Assembly: GCA_023667265.1 (NCBI GenBank) | Contig: JAMPAJ010000001.1 | Coordinates: forward strand, 330,798-394,797 | Direction: 5' to 3' | Origin: Alistipes sp. | GTDB lineage: Bacteria > Bacillota > Clostridia > Oscillospirales > Ruminococcaceae | Length of the DNA: 64,000 bases | In this document: positions 14,904 to 24,420 of the stretch, piece by piece | How positions within the stretch are numbered: the first letter of the stretch is position 1 | Layout: each line of letters starts with the position of its first letter | Translations under genes and position numbers: made by a program | The notes under the pieces: model-generated | The model's input: only the letters and a program-made list of their open reading frames with translations | What the model was told of the DNA's origin: nothing | Database searches by the model: none

Positions 14904-16748
14904 ATGACTCATTTAGCACAAGCGGCTGCTGGAATTTCCCAGGAGATAGCTGAGTTCGTACAGAGTACGACCGACAGCAAGATCTTCGGCGTCTGGTTTC
15001 TGATAGCCGTTGCACTGGTATTCTTCATGCAGGCAGGCTTTGCCATGGTAGAAACAGGCTTCACCCGTGCAAAGAACGCCGGCAACATCATTATGAAAAA
15101 CCTTATGGACTTCTGTATCGGTACAGTAATGTTCATTCTCATCGGATTTGGTCTCCTCCTCGGAGAGGACGTGGCAGGCTTCATCGGCAAGCCCGGATTC
15201 GATCTTTTTACAGCATATGACAACTTCGATTTTTCAAACTTCGTATTCAATCTTGTGTTCTGTGCCACAACGGCAACTATCGTTTCAGGAGCTATGGCTG
15301 AAAGAACCAAATTTATTTCATACTGCATCTACTCCGGCGTAATAAGCGCCCTCATCTATCCCATCGAGGCACACTGGATCTGGAACTCCGACGGCTGGCT
15401 CTATCAGCTTGGATTCCACGACCTCTCCGGTTCATGCGCTATCCACATGGTGGGCGGCATTTCCGCCCTGGTAGGCGCAACGATACTGGGACCCAGAATC
15501 GGCAAATTCTCCAAGGGCAGCGACGGAAAAACAAAGGTTAACGCTATTCCCGGTCACAACCTGACGATCGGTGCGCTGGGATGCTTCATCCTCTGGTTTG
15601 GCTGGTACGGCTTCAATCCCGCAGCTTCACAGTCTGTTGAAATGCTCGGCTCTATCTTCCTTACAACAACGATCGCTCCAGCCGTTGCAACTGTTGTCTG
15701 CATGATCTTCACATGGCTGAAGTACGGCAAGCCCGATGTTTCTATGTGCCTTAACGCATCGCTTGCAGGTCTCGTCGGAATCACGGCAGGCTGCGATGTC
15801 ATGGACGCTTTCGGCGCTATCTGCGTCGGCGTTGTATCAGGACTTCTGGTATGCTTCGGCGTATGGTTCCTTGACTATGTCCTCCACGTTGACGACCCTG
15901 TAGGCGCAGTTGCAGTTCACATGATGAACGGTCTCTGGGGTACAATTGCAGTTGGTCTCTTTGCTACTGATAAGGCTCCCGGATTTGCGATCGCTCAGAA
16001 CAGCGGCGCAAGCGGAATCGCTGGAAAGGGACTCTTCTACGGCGGCGGCTTCGAGCTGCTGGGTAAACAGTGCCTCGGCGTTCTCGCAGTAGGCGCATGG
16101 ACAGCAGTTACAATGATAATAGTTTTCCAGGTCATCAAGCACACAATTGGTCTCCGCGCTTCCGAGCAGGAGGAGATCCTCGGTCTGGACGTTACAGAGC
16201 ACGGTCTTATCAGCTCCTATGCAGACTTTGCTCCTTCAATGGGCGATATTTCGATGCAGGGCTACACTAAAGAGGACGCTAAGAGCGTTGTCAAAGTTCC
16301 TGTAGACGAGGCTGTAGAGGTCAAGAATTATGTTGCTCCATCTCAGGACGGCAAGCCCAAGATGACAAAGGTAGTCGCTATTTTCAAGCAGCAGAAGCTC
16401 CAGGATTTCATCCAGGCTATGGAGGCTATCAAGATCACAGGTATTACAGTCACAAACGTTCTCGGCTGCGGAATGCAGAAGGGTCAGCAGAAGTACTATC
16501 GCGGTACTCGTATCGAAATGAACCTGCTGCCTAAGATAAAAGCAGAGATCGCGATCTGCGCAGTTCCCGTTGACAGAGTCATCGACTCCGCAAGAGCAGC
16601 GCTCTACACCGGAAACTACGGCGACGGAAAGCTCTTCATCTACGACATCGAAAACGTTGTCAAGATCCGTACAGGCGAAGAGGATTACGCGGCGCTCCAG
16701 GACACTGACGAGGAGAACAAAGTCCTCATGGGTTCTGTAGATAAATAA
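14904..16748 (+). CDS. Ammonium transporter fused to a C-terminal PII domain
   Basis: The first 430 or so residues are an Amt/MEP channel with about 11 membrane segments (typical AMVETGFTRAKN, NSDGWLYQLG and GGISALVGA blocks). After a linker, residues about 490-600 form a complete PII (GlnB/GlnK-like) domain: KVVAIFKQQKLQDF, the T-loop region GMQKGQQKYYRGTRIEMN, and the B-loop TGNYGDGKLF, which binds nucleotide. The T-loop Tyr51 equivalent is not Tyr (YRGAEY is replaced by YRGTRI), so control by uridylylation is unlikely. The fusion suggests built-in gating of uptake by 2-oxoglutarate and ATP/ADP. Start ATG 14904 follows GGGAGG; an in-frame TTG 27 nt upstream lies in a hairpin and is unlikely. 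Confidence 0.93.
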   Translation: MTHLAQAAAGISQEIAEFVQSTTDSKIFGVWFLIAVALVFFMQAGFAMVETGFTRAKNAGNIIMKNLMDFCIGTVMFILIGFGLLLGEDVAGFIGKPGFDLFTAYDNFDFSNFVFNLVFCATTATIVSGAMAERTKFISYCIYSGVISALIYPIEAHWIWNSDGWLYQLGFHDLSGSCAIHMVGGISALVGATILGPRIGKFSKGSDGKTKVNAIPGHNLTIGALGCFILWFGWYGFNPAASQSVEMLGSIFLTTTIAPAVATVVCMIFTWLKYGKPDVSMCLNASLAGLVGITAGCDVMDAFGAICVGVVSGLLVCFGVWFLDYVLHVDDPVGAVAVHMMNGLWGTIAVGLFATDKAPGFAIAQNSGASGIAGKGLFYGGGFELLGKQCLGVLAVGAWTAVTMIIVFQVIKHTIGLRASEQEEILGLDVTEHGLISSYADFAPSMGDISMQGYTKEDAKSVVKVPVDEAVEVKNYVAPSQDGKPKMTKVVAIFKQQKLQDFIQAMEAIKITGITVTNVLGCGMQKGQQKYYRGTRIEMNLLPKIKAEIAICAVPVDRVIDSARAALYTGNYGDGKLFIYDIENVVKIRTGEEDYAALQDTDEENKVLMGSVDK

Positions 16749-16757
16749 GCTTTAATC

Positions 16758-18460
<1,703 letters not shown>

Positions 18461-18481
18461 AATGAAATGAGGAGAATTATT

Positions 18482-20572
18482 ATGGAAAAGGTTACAGATT
18501 ACTTTGGTTCAATGGTATTTGACGACAGAGTTATGAAGGCTCGTCTCCCCGAAAAGGTTTACAAAAGCCTGAAGGAGACTATCGACAAGGGCACGCCTCT
18601 TGACGCTTCCGTAGCTGATTCAGTCGCTTCTGCAATGAAGGACTGGGCTATCGAAAAGGGCTGCACCCACTATACACACTGGTTTCAGCCGCTTACAGGT
18701 CTCACAGCCGAGAAGCACGACAGCTTCATCACACCCTCTCCCGACGGAAGAGTTCTCATGGAATTTTCCGGCAAGGAGCTTGTAAAGGGCGAGCCTGACG
18801 CTTCATCCTTCCCCTCCGGCGGACTCCGCGCAACATTCGAGGCAAGAGGCTATACGGCATGGGATCCTACATCCTACGCATTCATCAAGGACGGCACACT
18901 GTACATTCCTACTGCGTTCTGCTCATATACAGGCGAGGCTCTGGACAAGAAGGTTCCCCTCCTCCGTTCGATGGACGCTATCAACAAGCAGGCTCTCAGG
19001 ATCCTGAAGCTCTTCGGCAACGACAAGGTCCAGGTCGTAAAGACATCCGTAGGTCCGGAGCAGGAATACTTCCTTGTACCTGCCGAGCTGTACGCTCAGA
19101 GAAAAGACCTTATCATGAGTGGACGTACTCTGTTCGGTGCGATGCCTCCTAAGGGACAGGAAATGGAAGACCACTACTTCGGCACTATCAAGCAGAAGGT
19201 TTCCGAATACATGGCTGACCTTGACAAGGAGCTCTGGAAGCTCGGAATCCTTGCAAAGACAAAGCACAACGAGGTTGCTCCTGCTCAGCACGAGCTTGCT
19301 CCTATCTACAGCACTACCAACATCGCAACAGACCATAACCAGCTTACAATGGAGGTCATGCAGAAGGTCGCAAAGAAGCACGGTCTTGTTTGTCTGCTCC
19401 ATGAAAAGCCCTTTGCAGGCGTAAACGGCTCAGGTAAGCACAACAACTGGTCTATCAGCACCGACACAGGAGTTAACCTTCTCTCTCCCGGAGATACGCC
19501 TCACGAGAACGCACAGTTCCTCCTCTTCCTGGCTGCTGTTATCAAGGCTGTTGACGATTATCAGGATCTGCTCCGTCTCTCTGTTGCAACAGCAGGAAAC
19601 GACCACCGTCTCGGCGCAAACGAAGCTCCTCCGGCAGTTATTTCTATTTTCCTCGGCGATGAGCTTACGGCAGTTCTGGACGCTATCGAGAATGATACTC
19701 CTTACGGCGGCACAAAGAAGGAGAGAATGCAGCTTGGCGTTGACGTTCTTCCTAAGTTCCGCAAGGATACGACCGACAGAAACAGAACATCTCCCTTCGC
19801 ATTCACAGGAAACAAGTTTGAGTTCCGTATGCTTGGCTCTTCAAACAGCATCTCATGCGCTAACATCCATCTGAACGCAGCAGTTGCCGAGGTTCTGAAG
19901 CAGTTTGCAGACGAGCTTGAAAAGGCTGAAGATTTCACCAGCGCACTTCATGAGCTTATCAAGAGAACTATCAGAGACCATAAGCGTATCATCTTCAACG
20001 GCAACGGCTATGACGATGCATGGATCGCAGAGGCTGAGCAGAGAGGTCTGCTGAATCTGAAAACAACTGCCGACGCTATGCCCCACATCTGCGACAAGAA
20101 GAATGTGGATATGCTGACAGCTCACGGAATCTTTACCGAGGCTGAGATCTACTCACGCTGCGATATCATGCTGGAGAACTACGTAAAGGCTGTGAACATC
20201 GAAGCTCTCACCATGATCGACATGGCGCGCAAGGAGATCATCCCTGCCGTAACAAGATTCACAGCCGATACAGCATCTGCTGTCTCCGTAAAGAACAGCG
20301 TTGTATCAGTTGCCTGCAAGTATGAGAAGAGACTCATCACAATGCTCTCCGATCTCATTGATGAAATGGACGAGGCAACGGCAGCTCTGGAGGGCGCAGT
20401 TGCAGAGCTGAAAACGATCGACGACACTATCAAGGCTTCTGAGTTTGTACGTGACAGCCTGCTTCCGAAAATGGATTCCCTCCGTGCGGCAGCAGACAAG
20501 GCGGAAACAGTTACATCCGAAGATTACTGGCCTTTCCCCACATACGACAAGCTGCTCTTCGGCGTTAAATAA
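18482..20572 (+). CDS. glnN: Type III glutamine synthetase
   Basis: GSIII makes glutamine from glutamate, ammonia and ATP as a large dodecamer and is common in Bacteroides, Ruminococcus and clostridia. The protein is 696 aa from ATG 18482, which follows GAGGAG by 7 nt; an in-frame start 15 nt earlier would remove that spacing. Active-site blocks are intact: [46 protein letters not shown] and [11 protein letters not shown]. It is therefore the probable working GS of this region, in contrast with the degenerate GSI-like protein in the gltB operon. It lies downstream of pyrG and has a strong terminator. Confidence 0.95.
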   Translation: MEKVTDYFGSMVFDDRVMKARLPEKVYKSLKETIDKGTPLDASVADSVASAMKDWAIEKGCTHYTHWFQPLTGLTAEKHDSFITPSPDGRVLMEFSGKELVKGEPDASSFPSGGLRATFEARGYTAWDPTSYAFIKDGTLYIPTAFCSYTGEALDKKVPLLRSMDAINKQALRILKLFGNDKVQVVKTSVGPEQEYFLVPAELYAQRKDLIMSGRTLFGAMPPKGQEMEDHYFGTIKQKVSEYMADLDKELWKLGILAKTKHNEVAPAQHELAPIYSTTNIATDHNQLTMEVMQKVAKKHGLVCLLHEKPFAGVNGSGKHNNWSISTDTGVNLLSPGDTPHENAQFLLFLAAVIKAVDDYQDLLRLSVATAGNDHRLGANEAPPAVISIFLGDELTAVLDAIENDTPYGGTKKERMQLGVDVLPKFRKDTTDRNRTSPFAFTGNKFEFRMLGSSNSISCANIHLNAAVAEVLKQFADELEKAEDFTSALHELIKRTIRDHKRIIFNGNGYDDAWIAEAEQRGLLNLKTTADAMPHICDKKNVDMLTAHGIFTEAEIYSRCDIMLENYVKAVNIEALTMIDMARKEIIPAVTRFTADTASAVSVKNSVVSVACKYEKRLITMLSDLIDEMDEATAALEGAVAELKTIDDTIKASEFVRDSLLPKMDSLRAAADKAETVTSEDYWPFPTYDKLLFGVK

Positions 20573-20598
20573 TCGACATCTACTTTTCTCCCCATAAA

Positions 20599-20645
20599 AA
20601 TTCCCTTCTCAGAGCATCAGGCTTTGGGAAGGGAATTAATTTTTG
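20599..20645 (+). terminator. Intrinsic terminator after glnN
   Basis: AATTCCCTTC (20599-20608) pairs with GAAGGGAATT (20628-20637), followed by AATTTTT. Confidence 0.88.
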
Positions 20646-20744
20646 CGGGCAGCCCCTGCTGGCAATTTCACGTAGCCGCGCGCTACGAGCGGCGGGTAGC
20701 ACCCGCGGGCAGTTCACGTGACCGTTCGTACCTCACTAATTTGT
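20645..20744 (+). repeat. Dispersed AGC-triloop repeat, double copy
   Basis: Two tandem units of an intergenic repeat. The first is GCGGGCAGCCCCTGC followed by TGGCAATTTCACGTAGCCG. The second is GCGGGTAGCACCCGC (6-bp stem, AGC loop) followed by a GGCAGTTCACGTGACCGTT tail and TCGTACCTCACTAATTT. Related copies are at 22069 (inverted), 27925, 28019, 44021, 47400 and 53200. Confidence 0.75.
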
Positions 20745-20812
20745 TTTGCGTTCAAGTTCTTTCCGCGTGTCCGTGTAATTCAGAATATAATATAATAGCA
20801 ACATCCCCAAAC

Positions 20813-20974
20813 GGCGTATTGGCGTATATTTGGCTATATTTCGGGGAAAATGGCGTATACCCATGGCGTATGGTATACGTCTGGCGGCGTATAAATATAC
20901 GCCATTTTGTTCAGTATACGCCTTATGAATACGCCGTTTTTGCCTATTCTATGGGATTTATACGCCTATACGCC
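20813..20974. repeat. Long imperfect palindrome of ten GGCGTAT heptamers
   Basis: Five direct GGCGTAT copies start at 20813, 20821, 20852, 20865 and 20886. Five inverted copies (ATACGCC) start at 20897, 20916, 20929, 20960 and 20968. Spacing is mirrored: 8, 31, 13, 21 then 19, 13, 31, 8. Sequence between the heptamers is only loosely conserved. The array fills most of the space between the convergent glnN and cation-exchanger genes. Its function is unknown. Confidence 0.85.
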
Positions 20975-20991
20975 ATTTTTTTAAGTTGCTA

Positions 20992-21936
20992 TTATAAACA
21001 GATGTTAGCTCTTGCGAAAATATATACGGCATACGCAGCATACATCAGCAGCATCGCCACTCCGTGACCGCGTACAAGCTTTTTCTTCGACGCCGCAAAA
21101 ACAAGCACCACAAGGCTCATGACGATGAGAATGGCAATATCCACAATATTTTCCATGGAAAAGGCGATGGGTGAAATTGCCGACGCTATACCGAGAACAA
21201 AGAGCAGATTGAAGATATTCGAGCCTACAACGTTGCCCAGAGCCATATCCACCTCGTTTTTCCGGGCAGCAACGATCGACGTTACAAGCTCCGGAAGACT
21301 CGTTCCTATTGCCACTATGGTCAAACCGATAAGATTGTCCGACATACCGAATTCCCGGGCAATATCCGACGCGCTTTCTACTACCATTTTTCCGCCGACG
21401 GCGATTGCCGCAATTCCGCCTATCATAAAAATAAGCAGCTTCCAGACGGGCATAGACTTGTATTCTTCATCTTCATCCGCCTCCTCACGGGACTTTCTTG
21501 CACTGAAAATCATAAGCAGCAGGAATCCCACAAAAAGGGCAAGGAGAACTGCGCCGTCAAGATGACCCACCGTCATCCCAAGGGCGCCAAGTCCCATAAG
21601 AAGTCCGGCGGCAGCTATGGAGATCGGAAAATCCCTTTTCAGCGTCGCCTTATTTATAGCCATAGGACAGAGTATCGCGCAAATTCCGCATACGATCATG
21701 AGATTGAATATGTTTGAGCCGACCGCATTGCTTACCGCCAGTCCGTTCTTGCCTGCAAGCGCGGCGCTGACGCTGACAGAGGTCTCCGGGAGACTCGTTC
21801 CCATAGACACTATAGTCATACCTATTATAAGTGAAGGAATTTTCAGCATTTTCGCCGCAGCGGAGCTTCCGTCCACGAAAAAATCCGCTCCTTTTATAAG
21901 AAGAACAAAACCAACGACCAACCAAACATACATCAT
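20992..21936 (-). CDS. Calcium/sodium (CaCA family) antiporter
   Basis: This 314-residue membrane protein has two homologous halves of about five helices each, the signature of the Ca2+:cation antiporter family (YrbG-like). The paired alpha repeats are visible as MGTSLPETSVSVSAAL...AVSNAVGSNIFN in the first half and IGTSLPELVTSIVAA...ALGNVVGSNIFN in the second; both carry the ion-binding Glu. A long charged loop (SARKSREEADEDEEY) separates the halves. AGGTGA precedes the start. It is a single-gene unit with its own promoter, flanked on both sides by inverted copies of the AGC-triloop repeat. Confidence 0.9.
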   Translation of the reverse strand: MMYVWLVVGFVLLIKGADFFVDGSSAAAKMLKIPSLIIGMTIVSMGTSLPETSVSVSAALAGKNGLAVSNAVGSNIFNLMIVCGICAILCPMAINKATLKRDFPISIAAAGLLMGLGALGMTVGHLDGAVLLALFVGFLLLMIFSARKSREEADEDEEYKSMPVWKLLIFMIGGIAAIAVGGKMVVESASDIAREFGMSDNLIGLTIVAIGTSLPELVTSIVAARKNEVDMALGNVVGSNIFNLLFVLGIASAISPIAFSMENIVDIAILIVMSLVVLVFAASKKKLVRGHGVAMLLMYAAYAVYIFARANICL

Positions 21937-21973
21937 ACAGCTATCACCTGTCTATCCAAAATACATCCTTTTT

Positions 21974-22002
21974 ATTATAACATACTATCCCCGAAATTGC
22001 AA
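21974..22002 (-). promoter_or_regulatory. Promoter of the cation antiporter
   Basis: On the minus strand, -35 TTGCAA (22002-21997), 17-bp spacer, extended TGT-TATAAT (-10 at 21979-21974). Confidence 0.8.
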
Positions 22003-22068
22003 TAGTCGCGGAAATAAATTTCAAAAATTCATCTGGCCCGCAGAATATCTACGTCCGCACAAAATATC

Positions 22069-22126
22069 AGTGAGGTACGAACGGCTATGTGACTTGCCAG
22101 CGGGTGCTGCCCGCCCGCCGCAAAAA
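22069..22126 (-). repeat. Dispersed AGC-triloop repeat, inverted copy
   Basis: The minus strand reads GCGGGCAGCACCCGC then TGGCAAGTCACATAGCCGTT and CGTACCTCACT, matching the copies at 20686 and 53200. Confidence 0.8.
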
Positions 22127-22198
22127 TAAACAAATTTTTTTATCATATCTAAATAAAAAAATACAATTCACAGAAAATTTAAAATAAGCAATTTTTCC

Positions 22199-22227
22199 TT
22201 GAAAAAAGTCGTTTTTTGTGATAAAAT
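22199..22227 (+). promoter_or_regulatory. Promoter of the permease operon
   Basis: -35 TTGAAA (22199-22204), 17-bp spacer, -10 TAAAAT (22222-22227). The 80-nt leader contains a small CGGC/GCCG hairpin but no riboswitch I recognise. Confidence 0.65.
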
Positions 22228-22317
22228 GTAAAATGGTGTTTGGGGACTTTTTCCCTTAACAAAGACTAATTTTCGGCGGAATACTGCTGTCTGCCGGGAA
22301 TAAACGGAGGTAATTGT

Positions 22318-23670
22318 ATGTTGGCAGCACAAATTTTTGCCATAATTATCTTTGTCGTGATGTTCATTATGATCGTCCTTGACAAGATAGAAAGGCATTA
22401 CGTAACACTGGGCTGCGGTGCGCTCACTCTTGCTGTGGTTTTTGGCATATGCATGAGAAGCTTTTCCGCATTCTGGGACACACTGGCGATCAAGAATTTC
22501 GTTAGAAAGGATTTCTGGTATCAGGTTACCGAAAGCGAAAGCAAAGGCATTAACTGGGCGACTATTCTCTTCATTGCCGGCATGATGGTAATGGTAGAGG
22601 GCATGGCAAAGGCAGGATTTTTCCGCTGGCTCTGCATGAAGATCGCATTTTTAGTTAAGTGCAGAACTATCCCGATATTTATAACATTCATGATAATGTC
22701 TGCCGTTCTTTCAATGTTCATCGACAGCATCACCGTTATCATGTTCCTTGCGGCGGTTACTATCGAGCTTGCACAGCTCCTTAAATTCAACCCCGTACCC
22801 ATGATCCTTTCCGAGGTCTTCTGCGCTAACCTCGGCGGCTCGGCAACTATGTGCGGAGATCCGCCCAATATCATCGTAGGAACGTCGCTGGGCTTCTCCT
22901 TCTTCGACTTTCTTACGAACACAGGCTTGTGCGCAGGTATCTGCCTGGTATTTACTATTGTTTTCTTCTACTTCGCATTCAAAAAAGAGCTGAAGCAGAA
23001 CGAGGGCGAAGCTGTTGACATTTCAAAGCTCCCCTCTCCTTCATCAGCAATTACGAACAAAAAGGATTTTGCCGTAAGCTGCGTTATTTTTGGACTTGCT
23101 GTAATTCTCCTTGTGACTCACTCTATGACGCACCTCACCGTTGCAACTATCGGTCTCGGCATCGCAGCTCTGACCTTGATAACTGCGGGAAAGGACGCTC
23201 TTGGTCTGCTGAAAAAGGTGGACTACAAGACAGTCGTTTTCTTTATCGGTCTGTTTATCGTCGTAAGCGGACTTGAAGAGACAGGCATTCTCGAATACAT
23301 AGCCGATTTCATCGGAGAGATCAGCGGCGGAAACGTTTATATCATGGTCGCTATTATTCTCTGGATCTCTGCGATCGCAAGCGCATTCGTGGACAACATT
23401 CCCTTTGCCGCAACAATGGTTCCCGTTATCCAGAGCCTTGCAGCCTCGTCAGGAGTTCCGATCGCTACTCTTGCTTGGACGCTTTCTCTTGGTACAGACA
23501 TCGGCGGAAGCGCAACACCTATCGGCGCGTCCGCAAACGTTGTGGGCACATCCGTTGCTGCAAAGAACGGCTATCCCATAAGCTGGGGAAGATACTGCAA
23601 GAAGCTTGCGCCTGCGACAGTAATGGTACTCGCTATTTCAACTGCATATATATTTGTAAGATACTTATAA
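22318..23670 (+). CDS. ArsB/NhaD-type ion permease
   Basis: This 450-residue integral membrane protein has about 11-12 helices and belongs to the ion transporter superfamily (SLC13/ArsB/NhaD). The two re-entrant-loop regions are visible: SMFIDSITVIMFL with ANLGGSATMCGDPPNIIVG in the first half, and SAFVDNIPFAATMVPV with LGTDIGGSATPIGASANVVG in the second. The inverted repeat of D-N/S-I-x-(A/T) and GGSAT motifs matches the family. The substrate is undetermined; Na+/H+ exchange, dicarboxylate or arsenite are all possible. No ars genes are near. ACGGAGG precedes the ATG. The next gene starts 34 bp downstream. Confidence 0.87.
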   Translation: MLAAQIFAIIIFVVMFIMIVLDKIERHYVTLGCGALTLAVVFGICMRSFSAFWDTLAIKNFVRKDFWYQVTESESKGINWATILFIAGMMVMVEGMAKAGFFRWLCMKIAFLVKCRTIPIFITFMIMSAVLSMFIDSITVIMFLAAVTIELAQLLKFNPVPMILSEVFCANLGGSATMCGDPPNIIVGTSLGFSFFDFLTNTGLCAGICLVFTIVFFYFAFKKELKQNEGEAVDISKLPSPSSAITNKKDFAVSCVIFGLAVILLVTHSMTHLTVATIGLGIAALTLITAGKDALGLLKKVDYKTVVFFIGLFIVVSGLEETGILEYIADFIGEISGGNVYIMVAIILWISAIASAFVDNIPFAATMVPVIQSLAASSGVPIATLAWTLSLGTDIGGSATPIGASANVVGTSVAAKNGYPISWGRYCKKLAPATVMVLAISTAYIFVRYL

Positions 23671-23704
23671 TAAATAAACTGATGATACAAAGGAGGTTTT
23701 CAAT

Positions 23705-24310
23705 ATGTCACAGGTTATCGTTTCTGTGGGAAGAGAATTCGGAAGCGGCGGACGAGTTATCGCCGAAGAGCTTGCAAAAAGACTCCAACTCCCGATCTAT
23801 GACCGTCACCTTATTCTGGAGATCGCAAACAAGACCGGTATGTCCGCCGAGGACATCGAAAAGCTTGACGAAGCGCCAAAGTCGAGGCTCACTTCCCGGC
23901 GTGTAAGAGGTTTCAGCAACTCCATCGAGGACAATGTTGCGGAAATGCAGTTCAACTTCATTCGCCAGAGGGCGGAAGAGGGCGAATCCTTCGTCGTAGT
24001 AGGACGCTGCTCCGAGTCGAAGCTCCGTGATTTCGACTGTCTCTGCTCGCTTTTCATTATCGGCGATATGGATAAGAAGATCGAGCGTGTCATGGAAGTC
24101 TATGGCATGGATAAGTCCGAGGCTAAGAGCTTCATTGAGAAAAAGGACAGAAAGAGAAAGCGTTACCACAACTACCATGTAAGTCTCCACTGGGGCGACT
24201 CCAGACTGTACGACCTGACTGTTAACAGCAGCCGTCTCGGAATCGAAAAAACAATTGATTTCCTGGAGGAATACATCCGCAGAAGAATGGCGGCTGACGA
24301 GAATAAATAA
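23705..24310 (+). CDS. Cytidylate kinase-like family protein
   Basis: This 201-residue P-loop protein has the nucleotide-binding start IVSVGREFGSGGRVIAEEL, typical of the cytidylate kinase-like family common in Firmicutes. Family members are annotated by similarity to Cmk, but their substrate is often unknown. A conserved Arg-rich C-terminal lid (RKRYHNYHV) and VVVGRCS strand fit the fold. It starts after AAAGGAGG, 34 bp behind the permease, suggesting one transcript. True CMP kinase activity is not demonstrated by the sequence. Confidence 0.82.
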   Translation: MSQVIVSVGREFGSGGRVIAEELAKRLQLPIYDRHLILEIANKTGMSAEDIEKLDEAPKSRLTSRRVRGFSNSIEDNVAEMQFNFIRQRAEEGESFVVVGRCSESKLRDFDCLCSLFIIGDMDKKIERVMEVYGMDKSEAKSFIEKKDRKRKRYHNYHVSLHWGDSRLYDLTVNSSRLGIEKTIDFLEEYIRRRMAADENK

Positions 24311-24330
24311 GAACAGGTTCTAAGTGCAAG

Positions 24331-24366
24331 AAAGAACTGCTGCGATCGCAGCAGTTCTTTTCTGTT
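24331..24366 (+). terminator. Terminator with a 30-nt perfect palindrome
   Basis: 24331-24360 is a perfect palindrome centred on GCGATCGC, followed by TTCTGTT. It ends the permease/kinase transcript. Confidence 0.85.
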
Positions 24367-24379
24367 ATGCGGTATTGCA

Positions 24380-24415
24380 TAAAAAATCCGACAGACCTTG
24401 TCTGTCGGATTTTTG
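24380..24415 (-). terminator. Terminator after the DUF2079 gene
   Basis: ATCCGACAGA and TCTGTCGGAT form a 10-bp stem with AAAAA on one side and TTTTT on the other, so it can work in both directions. It lies 6 bp from the DUF2079 stop codon. Confidence 0.85.
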
Positions 24416-24420
24416 TATGA

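Noticed and set aside
20813..20974. CRISPR-like array
   Set aside because: The repeat is only 7 bp, occurs in both orientations with mirrored spacing, and there are no unique spacers or cas genes.
22228..22317. Riboswitch (for example fluoride or Na+) in the permease leader
   Set aside because: I could not match the conserved cores; only a small CGGC/GCCG hairpin is visible.
24331..24360. 30-nt perfect palindrome as a mobile-element end or operator
   Set aside because: It directly follows a stop codon and is followed by T residues, so an intrinsic terminator explains it.
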